DNA of 64,000 nt. Origin: Apricaphanius iberus. Lineage: Eukaryota > Chordata > Actinopteri > Cyprinodontiformes > Aphaniidae. A program made the position numbers and the translations under genes. The number at the start of each line of letters is the position of its first letter. The first letter of the stretch is position 1. The DNA is taken from contig JAPXFQ010000902.1 of the NCBI GenBank assembly GCA_028564705.1, forward strand, positions 62,001 to 126,000, read 5' to 3'. Positions 33,115-44,796 of the stretch are shown piece after piece. The notes under the pieces were generated by a model. It saw only the letters and a list, made by a program, of their open reading frames with translations, ran no database searches and was not told the DNA's origin.

Positions 33115-34905
33115 GTGCCGGAAAGTGTTAAACCAGGAGCTGTAAAAAGAGTGGTAAATCGTACTGAAAAAGCACTTGCTAATGAGTTAGACAGACTGCA
33201 GTCAAATAGAAATACAATGTTAAACAATGTATCAATGTTACAGAAATCAATGCAAAGTTTGATGCAGAAAAATTATAAAGTGATGGTAAAACATACATTG
33301 GAAGATATGCTTAAGCTGTGTGATAAAGTAAACGGTTTGCATAATGATTTATTGGGTTTATTGCTACGTGATGAGAATGAAAAACATGAAATATGGTTTA
33401 AAGCAGAAATGCTTCCTATTAATGAATGTATTGAAAACACAAAGGGGTGGGTGTCTTGTGAAAATGGTAATGAAAATGTCATAGTTGTTGATTACATAAA
33501 CCCTGATGATAGTGTTTCAAATATTAGTAAACATTCAAGTCATAAAAGTTGTAAAAGCAATAAATCCAGCACCACTTCTGTCGCAGCCATAATGTCTCAA
33601 GCAGATAAAGCAGCACTTCTGGCTCGTGCCGCCGAGTTGAAGAAAAAACATGCGCTGGAGGATGAAGAACTGCTGTTGAAAAGGAAAAAGGAACAGTTGA
33701 ACCTGGAAACTGAAATAGCTGCATTTAATGCTAAATTGGCCGTGTTACAGACTTCAAGAAGAAAAGGTTCTTCACAAGAATCCATTAATGGAATGAACTC
33801 TTATTTTGAAAAGGGGAAAAAGGCTTCTGATGTTTTAAACCCAGTGGCAAATGAATATCAACCTGGAGAATCAAAAGTAACTAAACAAATCAGTGTAACA
33901 GGACAGCTACAACCTACAAAAACAGAACAATGAGTTGAAGATTCTGCCAAATATCAACCTCATCATCTGGAACAAGTTTCCAGAAAAATCTCAGCGTTTG
34001 ATTTATCCATTGATGACTGATCAAGTATACTTGAAATCATGCATCAACAAAATGAAATAACAGCTGCATTGTTACAGCAACAGCAGTTGACATCATTACC
34101 ACCAAGGCATATTCCTATATTTGAAGGTGACCTTCTTCATTACAGAGCCTTTATAAAAGCGTTTGAACAAGGAGTGGAGAAAAAGACAGGAAAAGCGGAT
34201 TGTTTGTATTATCTCGAGCAGTTCAGAAGAGGACAACCACGTGAGTTGTTACGTAGATGCCAGCACATGGGTCCGGAGAGGGGCTACATAATGGCAAAGG
34301 ATTTGTTGCAGAAACTTTTTAAAAATCAATATACAATTGCAAGTGCTTATATGGAAAAGGCTCTTGCTTGGCAGACAATGAAATCGGAAGATCTGAAAGC
34401 ACTACAAGCCTATTCCTTATTTTTAAGAGGGTTTTGTAATGCCATGGAGGATCTGCAACACATGCAGGAATTGGATATGCCTGTGTAAATGAGAGCCATT
34501 ATAGCAAAGTTACCCTTTAAGTTAAAGGAGCAATGGAGGACCAATGCTTACGAAATAATGGAAACAACTGGACAATCAGCATGTTTTAAGGATTTGGTCC
34601 TATTTATTGAACGCCATGTCAAGATTTTGTCAGATCCACTGTTTGGTGAAATGCATGATACAGTGTCTGGTGTTATTGGGACAAAGAACGTCACAGGTTT
34701 TAGGTTACCATCCAGAAACAAAATAAAAGGCAATATTGTTGGCACCACAGTAACATCAATGGAGGCACCAAAAGGAAATAAAGAAGCAGTATCTGATCCA
34801 AACAAAGTGGAAAATGTTGAATGTCTTTACTGTGCTCGCTCTCACCCATTGGAGGGGTGTAAACAGTTCAGAGAAAAAAGGCACAAGGAAAGCTTTTATT
34901 TTTGA
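33115..34905 (+). pseudogene. gag: BEL/Pao gag with in-frame stops
   Basis: One plus frame spans this region, interrupted by stops at 33931-33933, 34018-34020 and 34486-34488. The first part (33115-33933) has Lys/Glu-rich coiled-coil character, around 33630-33720 especially. The second (34039-34905) is the conserved Pao capsid-like region (IPIFEGDLLHYRAF; ILSDPLFG-type end) and closes with a first Cys/His cluster (CLYCARSHPLEGC). Its role was assembly of virus-like particles in the cytoplasm. It is broken and not expected to function. Confidence 0.78.
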
Positions 34906-35929
34906 AGGAAAAGGGAATCTGTTTTGCATGTTTGTCCAAGGGACATCTAAGCCGTGATTGTGAAGCTCGCCTAAAATGCAAGGTTTGTGGACACCTCCAT
35001 CCCACTGTTCTTCACATAAAAAGGGAGAAACTGGTTGAAACAGTGGATAATTCCAGCCACTTGATCTCAACCAAACATGTGGGCATACAGGGGCCGGTAA
35101 TGAAAGGTGTGTGTTATGCTTATTACCAGTGAAAATTAAAAGCATCAAGGGAAATCAAATGATACACACCTATGCATTTTTGGATCCTGGAAGCTCAGAC
35201 ATATTTTGCACAGAGCAGCTAATGCAAAGGTACTGGCCGGAAAACCAGCTTCCTGTTGAGCACCATGGGGCAAAAAAAGTTGTGCCGACGCACATATTGA
35301 ACGGCTTGGAGATATCTGGCATACACAGTAATGACTTTCACAGTCTCCCAGAGGTCCTCACACAAGAGAAGATGCCCGTCACTGTTGATAACATAATGAC
35401 AAAGGAAGAACTGGCAAAATGGTCATATCTATCAAAGATCAACCTTTCAACCATAGCAGCGGATGTGGACTTGCTGATTGGAACCAGTGCATCTAAACTT
35501 TTGGAACCTTGGGAGGTTATTAATAGCTGCAGAAATGATCCATATGCTATTAAGATGGTATTTCGATGGGTGGTTAATGGTGCACTGAATGGTAACAGTG
35601 GTGGCCAAGAAGAAGCACCTCTCATAGCCACAGTGAATAGAATTTCTGTGTGCAAACTGGAAGAAATGTTGGCAAACCAATACAATCATGAGTTCAATGA
35701 GAAAGTCATGGTTGGAAATGAAATGTCTAGAGAAGACCTCAAGTTCCTAGAGAGAATGGAAAATTCAGCTGTACTGCTAGGTAATCAATATTGTATGAAG
35801 TGGCCCTTTAAGTTCCAGGAGGCAATGTATTGTATTAATCAGGCAATGGATGCAAGGCTTGAGAAAAAGGCTCTTGAAGAACAAACAGTTGCACAAAGAA
35901 TATACAGAGTACAAGGATTTAATCATTAA
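34902..35929 (+). pseudogene. BEL/Pao zinc knuckles and protease
   Basis: 34902-35132 carries a zinc knuckle (CFACLSKGHLSRDC) and a further CKVCGHLHPTVLH cluster. After a frame change, 35111-35929 holds the aspartic protease region: FLDPGSSDIF stands where Asp-Ser/Thr-Gly is expected, so the active-site loop carries Asp-Pro-Gly. The remainder is the Pao-specific region between protease and RT. Substitution at the active site adds to the evidence for inactivation. Confidence 0.72.
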
Positions 35930-37871
35930 AAAACAATACGCACAGCAAGAACCTCATCAACAGCTGTATTGTGATAAAGCAAAGGTATGGTACATTCCAC
36001 ATCATGGTGTTTATCATCCAAAAAAGAAATCTCTTCGTGTGGTGTTTTATTCTGGAGTTACATTTCAAGGTGTGTCGTTGAACAGTAAGTTGTTGCCTGG
36101 TCCAAATCTTACCAGCTCTCTACTCAGAGTTTTACTTCGGTTTAGAAAGAAACCAATGGCCTACATGGGTGACATTCAAGCCATGTTTTATCAAGTCAAG
36201 CTTGCAGAAGAAGACAGAGATTTTCTTTGCTTTCTCTGGTGGCCAAATGGAGATATCAATCAGGACCTGATGGAATATCATATTACTGTACATTTGTTTG
36301 GGGCTACATCGTCTCCAAGTTGTGCAAGTTATGCTTTAAGAAAAACAGCAGATGACAACCAGTCTGAGTTTCCCGAGGAAGTTACTCAGTCTATCAGAAA
36401 AAACTTTTATGTGGACGATTGCCTAAAAAGTTCTGCCACAGAAGAAGAGGCACTCAAAATGATCAACGATCTAAGCGGCCTATGTAAAAGAGGAGGTTTT
36501 GTGTTGGAAGAATGGAGATGCAATAGCCAAATGTTACTGCAATCCATTGCAGAAGACTTGAGGGCCAAGAGCTTAAAGGATCTGGATCTGGAACGAACAG
36601 AGCTTTCAGTTGAAAGAACTCTTGGTCGGCAGTGGTGCATGGAAACTAACACCTTTAAATTTAAGATGGAAATGAAACTACAATGCTTTACCAGATGTGG
36701 AATGCTGTCAGCTATTTGCTCGGTGTACGATCCATTGGTTCTTCTGGCTCCGGTTGTTCTGCTTTCTAAAATACTGCAGCAAGAACTCTGCAGGAGAAGA
36801 AGTGAATGGGATGGGGATTTACCAAAGGACATCCTATGTCAATGGAAAAAATGGTTGGAGGATCTGGGTCAACTGACTGCATTTAAGGTGAACAGATGCA
36901 TCTAGCCAATGAGGTTCGGGAAAATCAAATATGCACAGCTTCACCATTTTGCTGATGCTAGTGAGAAAGGTTATGGAACTGTAACCTACATTCGGATGTT
37001 AAACCAAGAAGGAGACGTCCAACTTACCTTTCTGCTCGGCAAAGCCAGAGTAACACCATTGAAAGCTGTTACTTTTCCACGGCTGGAATTGACAGCAGCT
37101 GTCCTAGCTACCAGAATGGATATGTTGCTGAAGACTGAGCTTGATTTCCAATTGAAAGATTCCGTTTTTTGGACAGACAGTACCTCTGTATTTAAATATC
37201 TTAACAATGAGGACAAACGTTTTCACACTTTTGTGGCTAACAGAATTTCCACCATTAGAGAGGTGTCGGAACCGTCACAATGGAGGCATGCTAGCTCCAA
37301 AGATAACCCAGCTGATGGTGTATCAAGAGGAATGCATGTCTCAGACTTCATGGAAAGCAGCATATGGTTTAATGGACCTACGTTTCTTTGGAGATACCAA
37401 GACTTACCCAAACTTGTCTTGGATACCTCATTGGATTCTAATTATCAAGAAGTTAAGGCGGAGGCAACAGTGATCACCATCAATGTAGGTAATGCCATTA
37501 GTCCTATTGAAAGGCTTATGTTATACTTCTTTGATGGGAAAAACCTCAAAAGGGCAGTGGCTTGGGTTCTAAGAGTGAATGTCATGTTGTTGAGACAAAG
37601 TCATTCCAGGAGGCAATCACTGGATCACTCAAAGCAGACCACCAGTGAAATTATGTTGAAAGGAGATGTGCTGGCAGTAGAAGATTTGATGGAGGCAGAA
37701 CTGGCCATAATTCGTTATTGTCAGGACCAGAGATTCCGCAAAGAAATTCTTTCTTTCTCCTCAGAAAAAAAGACAGTGAGTCGACAAAGTTCAATTTATA
37801 AACTGGACCCAATCTTGGAGGATGGATCTCCTAAAAGTAGGGGGAAGATTGAGAAGAGGATCGATGCCTGA
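35850..37871 (+). pseudogene. pol: BEL/Pao reverse transcriptase and RNase H
   Basis: This is a Pao-type reverse transcriptase. MGDIQAMFYQV contains the first catalytic Asp and FYVDDCLKS (about 36405) the YVDD box. RNase H begins with HFADASEKGYG at about 36945. The frame is interrupted by one stop at 36903-36905 and then continues in the same frame to 37871. The order protease-RT-RNase H-integrase is that of BEL/Pao. The stop between RT and RNase H would block a full polyprotein. Confidence 0.84.
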
Positions 37872-38661
37872 AGAGGTTAAACATCCATGTATCCTCTCCA
37901 GGGATCAGTACATCTCTACTCTCATCATCCGTCATGTACATCAGAGTCTAGGTCATAGCTGATGGATTCACACACAGTCTAAAGTGAGGAACAAATTTTG
38001 GATTACCAACGGCAATTCAGCAGTGAGAAAGATCATTGGAGCATGTAGCTTTTGCAGACGCTACAATGGAAGAACAATGGAGCAAAAAATGGTGGATTTG
38101 CCCAAGATTAGGATTGTTCCCGATTTTCCACCTTTTACCAACACTGGAGTGGATTACTTCGGACCTTTTGAAGTAAAGAGGGGAAGATCAACATGTAAGC
38201 ATTATGGTGTTATATTCACCTGTATGACCAGCAGAGCTGTTCATCTGGAAGTAGCTGCCTCATTAGACACTGATGCCTGCATAAATGTGATAAGGCGTTT
38301 TAACAGCAGAAGAGGACAAGTGGCACATTTAACATCTGACAATGGCACTAATTTCATTGGTGCACAAAGAGAGTTCAAGGAAGCCTTTGCAGTATTGGAT
38401 CAGGACAAAATTCAAGGAGCCTTGACACAGGTGGATGTCCGTTGGAGCTTTAATCCACCAACAGGCTCGCATCATGGTGGTGTGTGGGAACATTTAATCC
38501 GTTCAGTGAGAAAAATTCTCTGTTCGGTTCTGCATCAACAACTGGATGATGATGGACTTCACACAGCATTTTGTGAAGTAGAAGCCATTTTGAATGATCG
38601 ACCAATCACTAAACTCTCAGTGGATGCCAATGATCTTGAAACTGTTTTTGGGAGACATTGA
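37872..38661 (+). pseudogene. pol: BEL/Pao integrase, C-terminally truncated
   Basis: This is an integrase with an N-terminal zinc-binding region (His residues in VHQSLGH near 37930; CSFCRRY at about 38045). The catalytic core has Asp in GVDYFGPF, Asp in TSDNGTNF and Glu in HHGGVWEHL. The open frame starts at 37984; a frameshift or stop near 37950 separates it from the preceding part. Sequence homologous to Pao pol ends at NDLE and the 3' LTR begins at once, so the C-terminal domain is deleted. Confidence 0.82.
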
Positions 38662-38858
38662 AATGAGTTACGTTTGTATATATCACCTTGAAATGCAATC
38701 AAGATTAAAAAAAGGACATCATCCCAATATAATCGCGCTTAAGGCTGTTTATTTTAAGTAAGTTGCAAATTCAGTAGGTCAACGTCGAACTAATACAGAG
38801 TGTCAACAATGTCCCGGATAAATTGTCTCATAAGTTCAAGTATTAGACTTGGCCTTAA
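38659..38858 (+). repeat. BEL/Pao 3' LTR
   Basis: This is the second copy of the ~200-bp repeat at 32591-32792, in direct orientation and immediately abutting the truncated integrase. Confidence 0.8.
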
Positions 38859-38969
38859 TATCCAGCTATACATTTTTGAGTAATGTTGCTGACTTAAAAA
38901 ACAAACAGCAAAACCCAGGCCAATACATTACTCTTAGCGATAGATATATAGAGCTTATCAACTCAGTTC

Positions 38970-39300
38970 TAAAGTCGTTTCACTGACTCCCTGTAGCTCA
39001 GAGAATAGAATTAAAAATACTTTTACTAGTTTAGAGACAAATTAGTGGCTTAGTATCAAGATTAGTTGAACATCCATTGTCACTATACCAGCACCCCAGA
39101 CCACTAATTTCCTCTAATTCCAGTCTATTTAGCAACCCAGAACCAAGTATGGAGAAGCAGCTGTCAGTTTCTTTGCTCCCTTTATCTGGAGGAAACTTCC
39201 AGAAAACTGTAAAGCAGCTGGAACAATTTAACCAGATCGTTTTATGTTGGTGTAATATCTTGGACCACTTCTCTGACCCATGTAAGGAATCAGCTAAAAA
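38970..39300 (+). pseudogene. LINE reverse-transcriptase C-terminal remnant
   Basis: Pieces in several frames resemble the C-terminal end of CR1/L2-type ORF2: an LPVAQRIELKILL-like segment at about 38985-39030 and a WRKLPENCKAAG-like segment at about 39190-39225. It is short and degraded. Confidence 0.5.
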
Positions 39301-40093
39301 CACAAATTATGACTTTTTCAGCCACAAGCAGTGTCACTGATCAGCGTATAAAGGTACCCAGAGCAGCAGACATAAAAGCAGATCTGCATGGTAGAAGCAG
39401 GGCTTGTGTCTGTGTTTCTGTTTGCAGTTGTCATAAACTGGTTCCCCAGTAACTCTTAAATTACAAAGCCATTTGTTCAGTGACGTCATCTCATTTCCCT
39501 CTGAATTACAACCAATAAACTCAACTTAACCACAGCTCCCGCTGAGTGACTCTGTTGGGCAGTTCTAAGTACATACTCCTATTCAGGTACTACGTTGATT
39601 CCTGAAATAGCCATGAAAATGGTCTTGTTGGCCCAGTCCGATGAAGTAGAGATGCTCACATATCAGGAAGGTCCGGTCAAGTTCCCTGAAGTTTTGATAG
39701 TGGAAACGCACCTAAGGCTAAATATCAGTTGTTTTTAAGTAATGTTTTAATGTTTTATGCTTTATTGCTGTTTAAGTCTATCTACTAATCCACTAATCAC
39801 CCAAAGGACCACAAATTGCCTTGTTGTTGAAATTGTACTATACAAATACAATTCCCTCACCTTGGTAGAGGTAAAAAATAAGGATAAGTCTGTAATTGTC
39901 ATCATTGGTACACTCCACTGTGAGACACAGAATAAAAAACAAACACAGGAGTAGCTGTGAGGCAGACTGAGGCTGGAACGGGGGATGTGTTGCATTGATA
40001 ATAGGGCTGAGGGCCAAGCTTGGATGGGGACAGGGCAGACGGAACCGGGAGCAGCTGACTGACACATCGGCATTGTACTCCTTCCTGGAAACT
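39301..40093. other. Stretch without recognised gene
   Basis: No gene or clear repeat boundary is visible. Overlapping frames of 60-130 codons on the minus strand at 39762-40192 have no domain and overlap each other, so they look like chance. Confidence 0.4.
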
Positions 40094-40641
40094 TAGGCCC
40101 TGTCCACACGTACCCGGGTATCTCACAAAACAGAGATATTTTTTTACGGTTTGGCCTGTTATCCACATGGAGGTTTTCGGCACCAAAAACAAAGCTTTTT
40201 CAAAACTCCGGCCAAAGTGGAGATTTGCGTTTTCTCCGTTTTCAGTATCTGCTCGTGGACGGTTGAAAATGGAGTTTTAAGAGCCGTAACGCCACTTTCC
40301 GCAACAAAAAATGCTCCAACACCACATGTGTGACCTGTGTGTACTCTCGAAAACAGCATTTATTTCCTCAGCGCTGTGTTGGTGTCATCCATTGTTAAAG
40401 CGCGTCTTGTTTGTTTGCTTTTATAAGCTGTATGACTGTTGCGTGCTGAAGATAGAGGATATAAAGTTTCTCTTGACGGATAGGACTGGGGAGAACTACT
40501 GCGCCCTACAGGTTTGCCACGTCTATGAATGTTCTGAAAAACGCATTTATCTGCTTACGTGTGGATGGAGATTTTTTTTTCAAGGAGCAGAGGAAAATCT
40601 TCGTTTAAAAAAAACCCCGGCTACGTGTGGACATGGCCTTA
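40094..40641. mobile_element. Non-autonomous DNA element with TIRs
   Basis: TAGGCCCTGTCCACACGTA at 40094-40112 is mirrored by 40622-40641, giving a 548-bp element. The interior is rich in TTTTC/GAAAA and non-coding. Ends of this type are common in fish hAT-like MITEs; an 8-bp target duplication is not evident. Confidence 0.6.
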
Positions 40642-40740
40642 GGGGATAGACTCGGACCTAACTATTTTGTCCTGGCAATCCATCTCTTAGGGTGCCAACC
40701 CCAGAGATCGTTGCCAGGTGTCTGCTGGATCCATTTTTTA

Positions 40741-41020
40741 GTGTTTGTTCATTCTGTAAGGAGTCTGTTGCAGTATGGACTCAAACACAAGTTGGATACA
40801 ATGATAATTTATTGCAGATAATGATTATGGCTGGATTGGAGAGATGACGACAGACCACCAGACTGACATGAGACAAGCATGAGAGAAACATGATCTGAAG
40901 GAGAGTGACAAAAACTAAAGGGTTTAAATGCACAAAGGGGAATGAGGATCAGATGGTGACAGGGACTTGATACAGGTGGAGACAATGATTAGACAGTGAT
41001 ACATGAACAAAGCAGAGAGT
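40741..41020. repeat. Dispersed repeat of unresolved family (copy 2)
   Basis: This is an AG-rich non-coding segment similar in style to 25283-25617 and 42591-43152. Shared features are a TTTATT-rich start, GATGACGACAG-type runs and AGGTGGAGACAATGA near the end. Confidence 0.35.
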
Positions 41021-42471
41021 AGAGGTTTTCACATAATAATGGGAAATATTTTGAAAACTGTAGGACTATGGGATAAAAAAAAAAAATCAACTGAAAAACC
41101 GTAGATGGACCATTCTAATGCAAACTAACCTTCATGAAAGCAGACACAGCCGCCCCATGACTATTTAAATATGGTGGAACTAAACTAATAACAAAGCTTT
41201 ACAATTAGCTGAATTAAAAAATATTAATAATTATATTAAACACACAATATCTTGTGTTTTGGATTTTGAAGCTCTTTTACAGGTTAATAAAATACATTTA
41301 GAGACCATCAGGGATTGCTCAGACCATTGTTTTTTGAAGAGCTGAGCTCTGTACATTGTGATTCTCTTTATAGCATATTAGAAAAAAATCTGAGTTATCT
41401 AGCCTTTAAATGGTTTGAAAATCGTTTGATCTCGAATTAAACAGATTTTCCCCCTGTTCCCCTGCTTATAAAGAATTATATTATTAATATAAAGAAAAGC
41501 TGAAATAAATAAGAAATTTAAGAACCACCTTGCTGAAAGTAGAAAGTGGGTTGTAGTAATCAAATAACGGTGATGAAATTATTATTTTCAATGTGAGCCA
41601 TGATTGTTTGGTTATCTAAAGGGATGCATTTGTGCTTTTTCATAATACGGAGATAAAAAAAAGAGCTGTTTTTGAGTAGAAGATATTTAAAACAGGTACC
41701 AGCCTTTCCATGAGTGGACTTCTCAGTCCTTAACTTCACTTATATGGACACAAGTAATCAAAGTAAAAGCCTGATTGAAATAAAAATGCTTCATATAACA
41801 TCCGTATTCAGTTTACTCTGACCCGTTTACACTCATTCGGATCAAAATTTCATTCTGATTGAGACAGGTGGGTTATGCCGATAGTTAATCCAATCACTGT
41901 GCATGTAAACTCTTATTCCGAATGTGGGTCATTATTGCACATGTCTGTTAAGTTATGCATAGATGTACAATACGTCAGCCTAAAAAAAGGATATAGTTTA
42001 TAATTTGATTGTGTACACACAAAATATAAGAAAAAAATAAGAGCACGCTTTGAAGAACATGGTACTGGTCCATTTTAAATGCTAGCAGCCATATTTGGTT
42101 ACAACGGAAGTCTGCTACAGTACGTCTTCTTTTACGTCCGTTTTCGGTATTGTAGATAGTTCTGTTCATGTCACAATAATTGAGTCCGATCAAACGTGTA
42201 GTGGATGTAAACACCTGTCATAATCAGATAGAGCTTTTTTCATGGCTATGTACACATTCAAATTCTAAACCGAACTCTGATGGGAATAAATACATTTTGC
42301 ATATGTAAAGATAGCTACTGTTTTATAATTAATAACAGCTTTATGGCATTATTTTCTTTGCTAAAGAAATTCAGTTAAAAATATTTTTGCAAAACAATGA
42401 GACTGATAAAGCCCTACAAAAAAAAATGATTAGGCTTTTTTGCTCTTGGATAGACATAACCTTTCCACACA
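41021..42471. other. Stretch without recognised gene
   Basis: This is AT-rich. 41815-42260 has GTTTACACT/AGTGTAAAC-type motifs that hint at an old MITE, but I cannot define its ends. No coding is supported. Confidence 0.35.
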
Positions 42472-43138
42472 TACAGTGGATAAGGAAAGTATTCAGACCC
42501 ATTTAAAATGTTAACTCTGTTTCATTGCAGCCGTAGCTGTAGCTAAAATAAAAAAATAATTTTTTCTTTTTATTTGTCATTAATGTACACTTTTCATGAT
42601 TCTGTCTAACCCCCTGACCCACATGCAGAACCTCTGTCGGACAACAGGGCAAAATTAAGATGTTTTATTAATGAAACAAGAATGATCAGTTGGAAAACAG
42701 CGGGAACTGCTGGGCGTCTGGAAAGGGAGAGATGAGGTTAAGGAGGGTCGATGACGGATGGGAATTAACTGAATTCTTGAGAGCGGCAGTACTCAAAGAT
42801 CCGAGGTGGTTTCCAATCTCAGGAGGGATAAGTGAGATCTACTGAGCGGAGTCAGAGGCTGCTGAGATCTGGTGGATCGAAACAGGGAGGAGACAGTGTG
42901 GCTTAGAGTGGGCAGGCAGGTGGAAAGCTGCACAGAAAACTGGTTTGCAAACGAGGATAACCATCCACTCGAGGGAGTAACATAGAACTCAGAAGCTTCA
43001 CTAGAGACTGGCTGGAACCGGAGAACTCCTCAGTAACAACCTGGGAAACACAAAGAGGATCACTGGAGATCACTGGGAAAAATTTTGCGAGAAATACCTG
43101 GAGATCAGAGGCTTGGAGGTACCAGTAGGGCAACCATC

Positions 43139-43152
43139 AGGCGTTGAATTGT
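43139..43152 (+). repeat. Target-site duplication, left copy
   Basis: AGGCGTTGAATTGT recurs exactly at 52403-52416. It borders the 3' (GAA)n tail of the minus-strand Nimb-like LINE. Confidence 0.88.
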
Positions 43153-43172
43153 CTTCTTCTTCTTCTTCTTCT
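43153..43172. repeat. (CTT)n microsatellite, left part of LINE tail
   Basis: This is a 20-bp (CTT)n run between the target duplication and the 5' end of the Tx1-clade LINE. Confidence 0.93.
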
Positions 43173-43339
43173 GAGCGGAAGTGGAGTGGAAGGTGGGAGA
43201 AAGCGTCTCGAGTGAGTGTGATTTTCTAAACTTCTCTAGTTATTGTTTGTCTTTTGATTTCGTGTTTGTGTTTAAGTTTTAAGTGTTTTTGTTGTTAGGA
43301 GGTAGTAGGCCAGCCTGAGCGGCGATCTTCGCCGACGTC

Positions 43340-44791
43340 ATGGCTGGTGCGGGTGGCTTCGCCACGCTCACCAGGAAGCACGGTGTTCGTGTTAGCACCG
43401 GCTTCCCGTGCAGCGTGGAGGAGGTCGCTTTGGCAGTAGGGGAAGTAGTGGGACACAGTTTTATAAAATCCGCAGCACGCATGAACGGGGCTGTGGTTCT
43501 GTTTGTCTCAAAAGTGGAACTAGCAAACAAGCTAGTAGAGTAGGGCATAACCGTGGGGGGAGCTTTTGTACCGGTCGCCCCGTTGGCCCAACCGGCTACA
43601 CGAGTCGTACTGTCAAATGTTCCTCCATTCATCAGTGATGAATTCTTAAAGAGAGAGCTGTCTAGGCATGGGAAGATAGTATCCCCGATTAAGAAGGTGC
43701 GGTCTGGGTGTAAGTCTCCTCTCTTGAGCCATGTTGTGTCACACAGGCGGCAGGTTTTCATGATCCTGCCTAATAAATCAGAGGAGCTCAATTTGCAGCT
43801 CCATGTAAAGGTGGATGATTACAATTATATTCTGTTTGTCACTTCATCCGCTTTAAAGTGTTTTGGCTGTGGGGGGGAAGGACATATTTTAAAAATTTGT
43901 CCTAATAAAACAGTCCCAGGACCAGTTAATGATGGGGCAAAATCTCCTGCCACTGCTGTGAATGATGAGGCTAGTTCATGTGTGGCTGAAACTAACATAG
44001 AGGAACCCAGTTTTACTCAGTCAAGTTGCACAGGGAGCGGAGTGAACCGTAACCTGGAGGTAGCAGCTGAAAGTGAAAACACCTTAGTGTGTAAGGTAGC
44101 TGAAGCCTGCAGTGAAAAAGAAAAAGTGAAAACACCCTTCAAAAATGTTGATTTAAAGTACATAGTGGTGCAGGAGGAAGAAGACAGTGGAAAAGCTACG
44201 GAGGAGAGTAGGGAGGTAGTGGAAGAGCAGAATGAAAATAGTGGAAACACAGTGAAAGGGTCTGAGAATAGTAAGGAAGGAAAAGGAGATGAGCAGGACG
44301 CCTATGAAGAGAGTGGTCAGATAAATGATGGTGTAAACCTGGTGAAGCCTGTGGAGGTGATGGAGCTAGCACTCCCTGCTCCAACTGGAAAACGGAGTTC
44401 TAAAAAGCGCAATGTGCCTGTAGAATGTGATACTGAAACAAGTGCCGGAGCTAAAACAAGCAGGCAAGTTGGGCTGTCTAATTCCCAGTTAGATCAGTCA
44501 GAGGAAAGCGACTGTGAAAGCACTTTTTCAGATATAAGCGACATGTCGCTGAGCCAGTTTTCTGAGACAAAAGAAAAATTTTATCCTGCTGCTGCTATTA
44601 AAAGTTTTCTGATCGAAACAAAGAACATGAAAGGCCTGAACATTGAAACTTTCTTTCCTGATGTTAAAGCCTTTTGCATATCTGCAAAATGCCATATAGC
44701 AAATAAGGCAAAAACTGGGCTGACAAATCAGGAAGTGTATAGGTTAAAAAAACTGTTGGCAAAAGTAAAAAAAACGGCCTTAAAGCAATAA
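43340..44791 (+). pseudogene. Tx1-clade LINE ORF1 (gag-like), one premature stop
   Basis: ORF1 protein of a Tx1-type LINE, about 483 codons. The likely start is Met-Ala-Gly at 43340. The N-terminal half is RRM/zinc-knuckle type: after the single in-frame stop (TAG at 43541-43543) the same frame continues with RVVLSNVPPFISDEFLKREL and a zinc knuckle, CFGCGGEGHILKIC (about 43859-43900). The C-terminal half is acidic and Ser/Glu-rich (44000-44560), ending with a basic helix. Such proteins bind LINE RNA. The final stop lies 5 bp before the ORF2 ATG, in a different frame, suggesting termination-reinitiation or a similar coupling. Confidence 0.8.
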
Positions 44792-44796
44792 AAAAG

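Larger units (their letters stand above)
32591..38858 (+). mobile_element. BEL/Pao LTR retrotransposon, decayed
   Basis: This is a 6.3-kb plus-strand element with ~200-bp direct LTR-like repeats at both ends and gag, zinc knuckles, protease, RT, RNase H and integrase in Pao order. It has several in-frame stops and frameshifts. The integrase stops abruptly at the 3' LTR, so the C-terminal part of pol is missing. The two LTRs differ by roughly a tenth of positions by eye, which implies an old insertion. Confidence 0.88.

Noticed and set aside
39762..40192. Three overlapping minus frames of 75-134 codons
   Set aside because: They overlap each other in different frames in low-complexity-leaning sequence with no domain.
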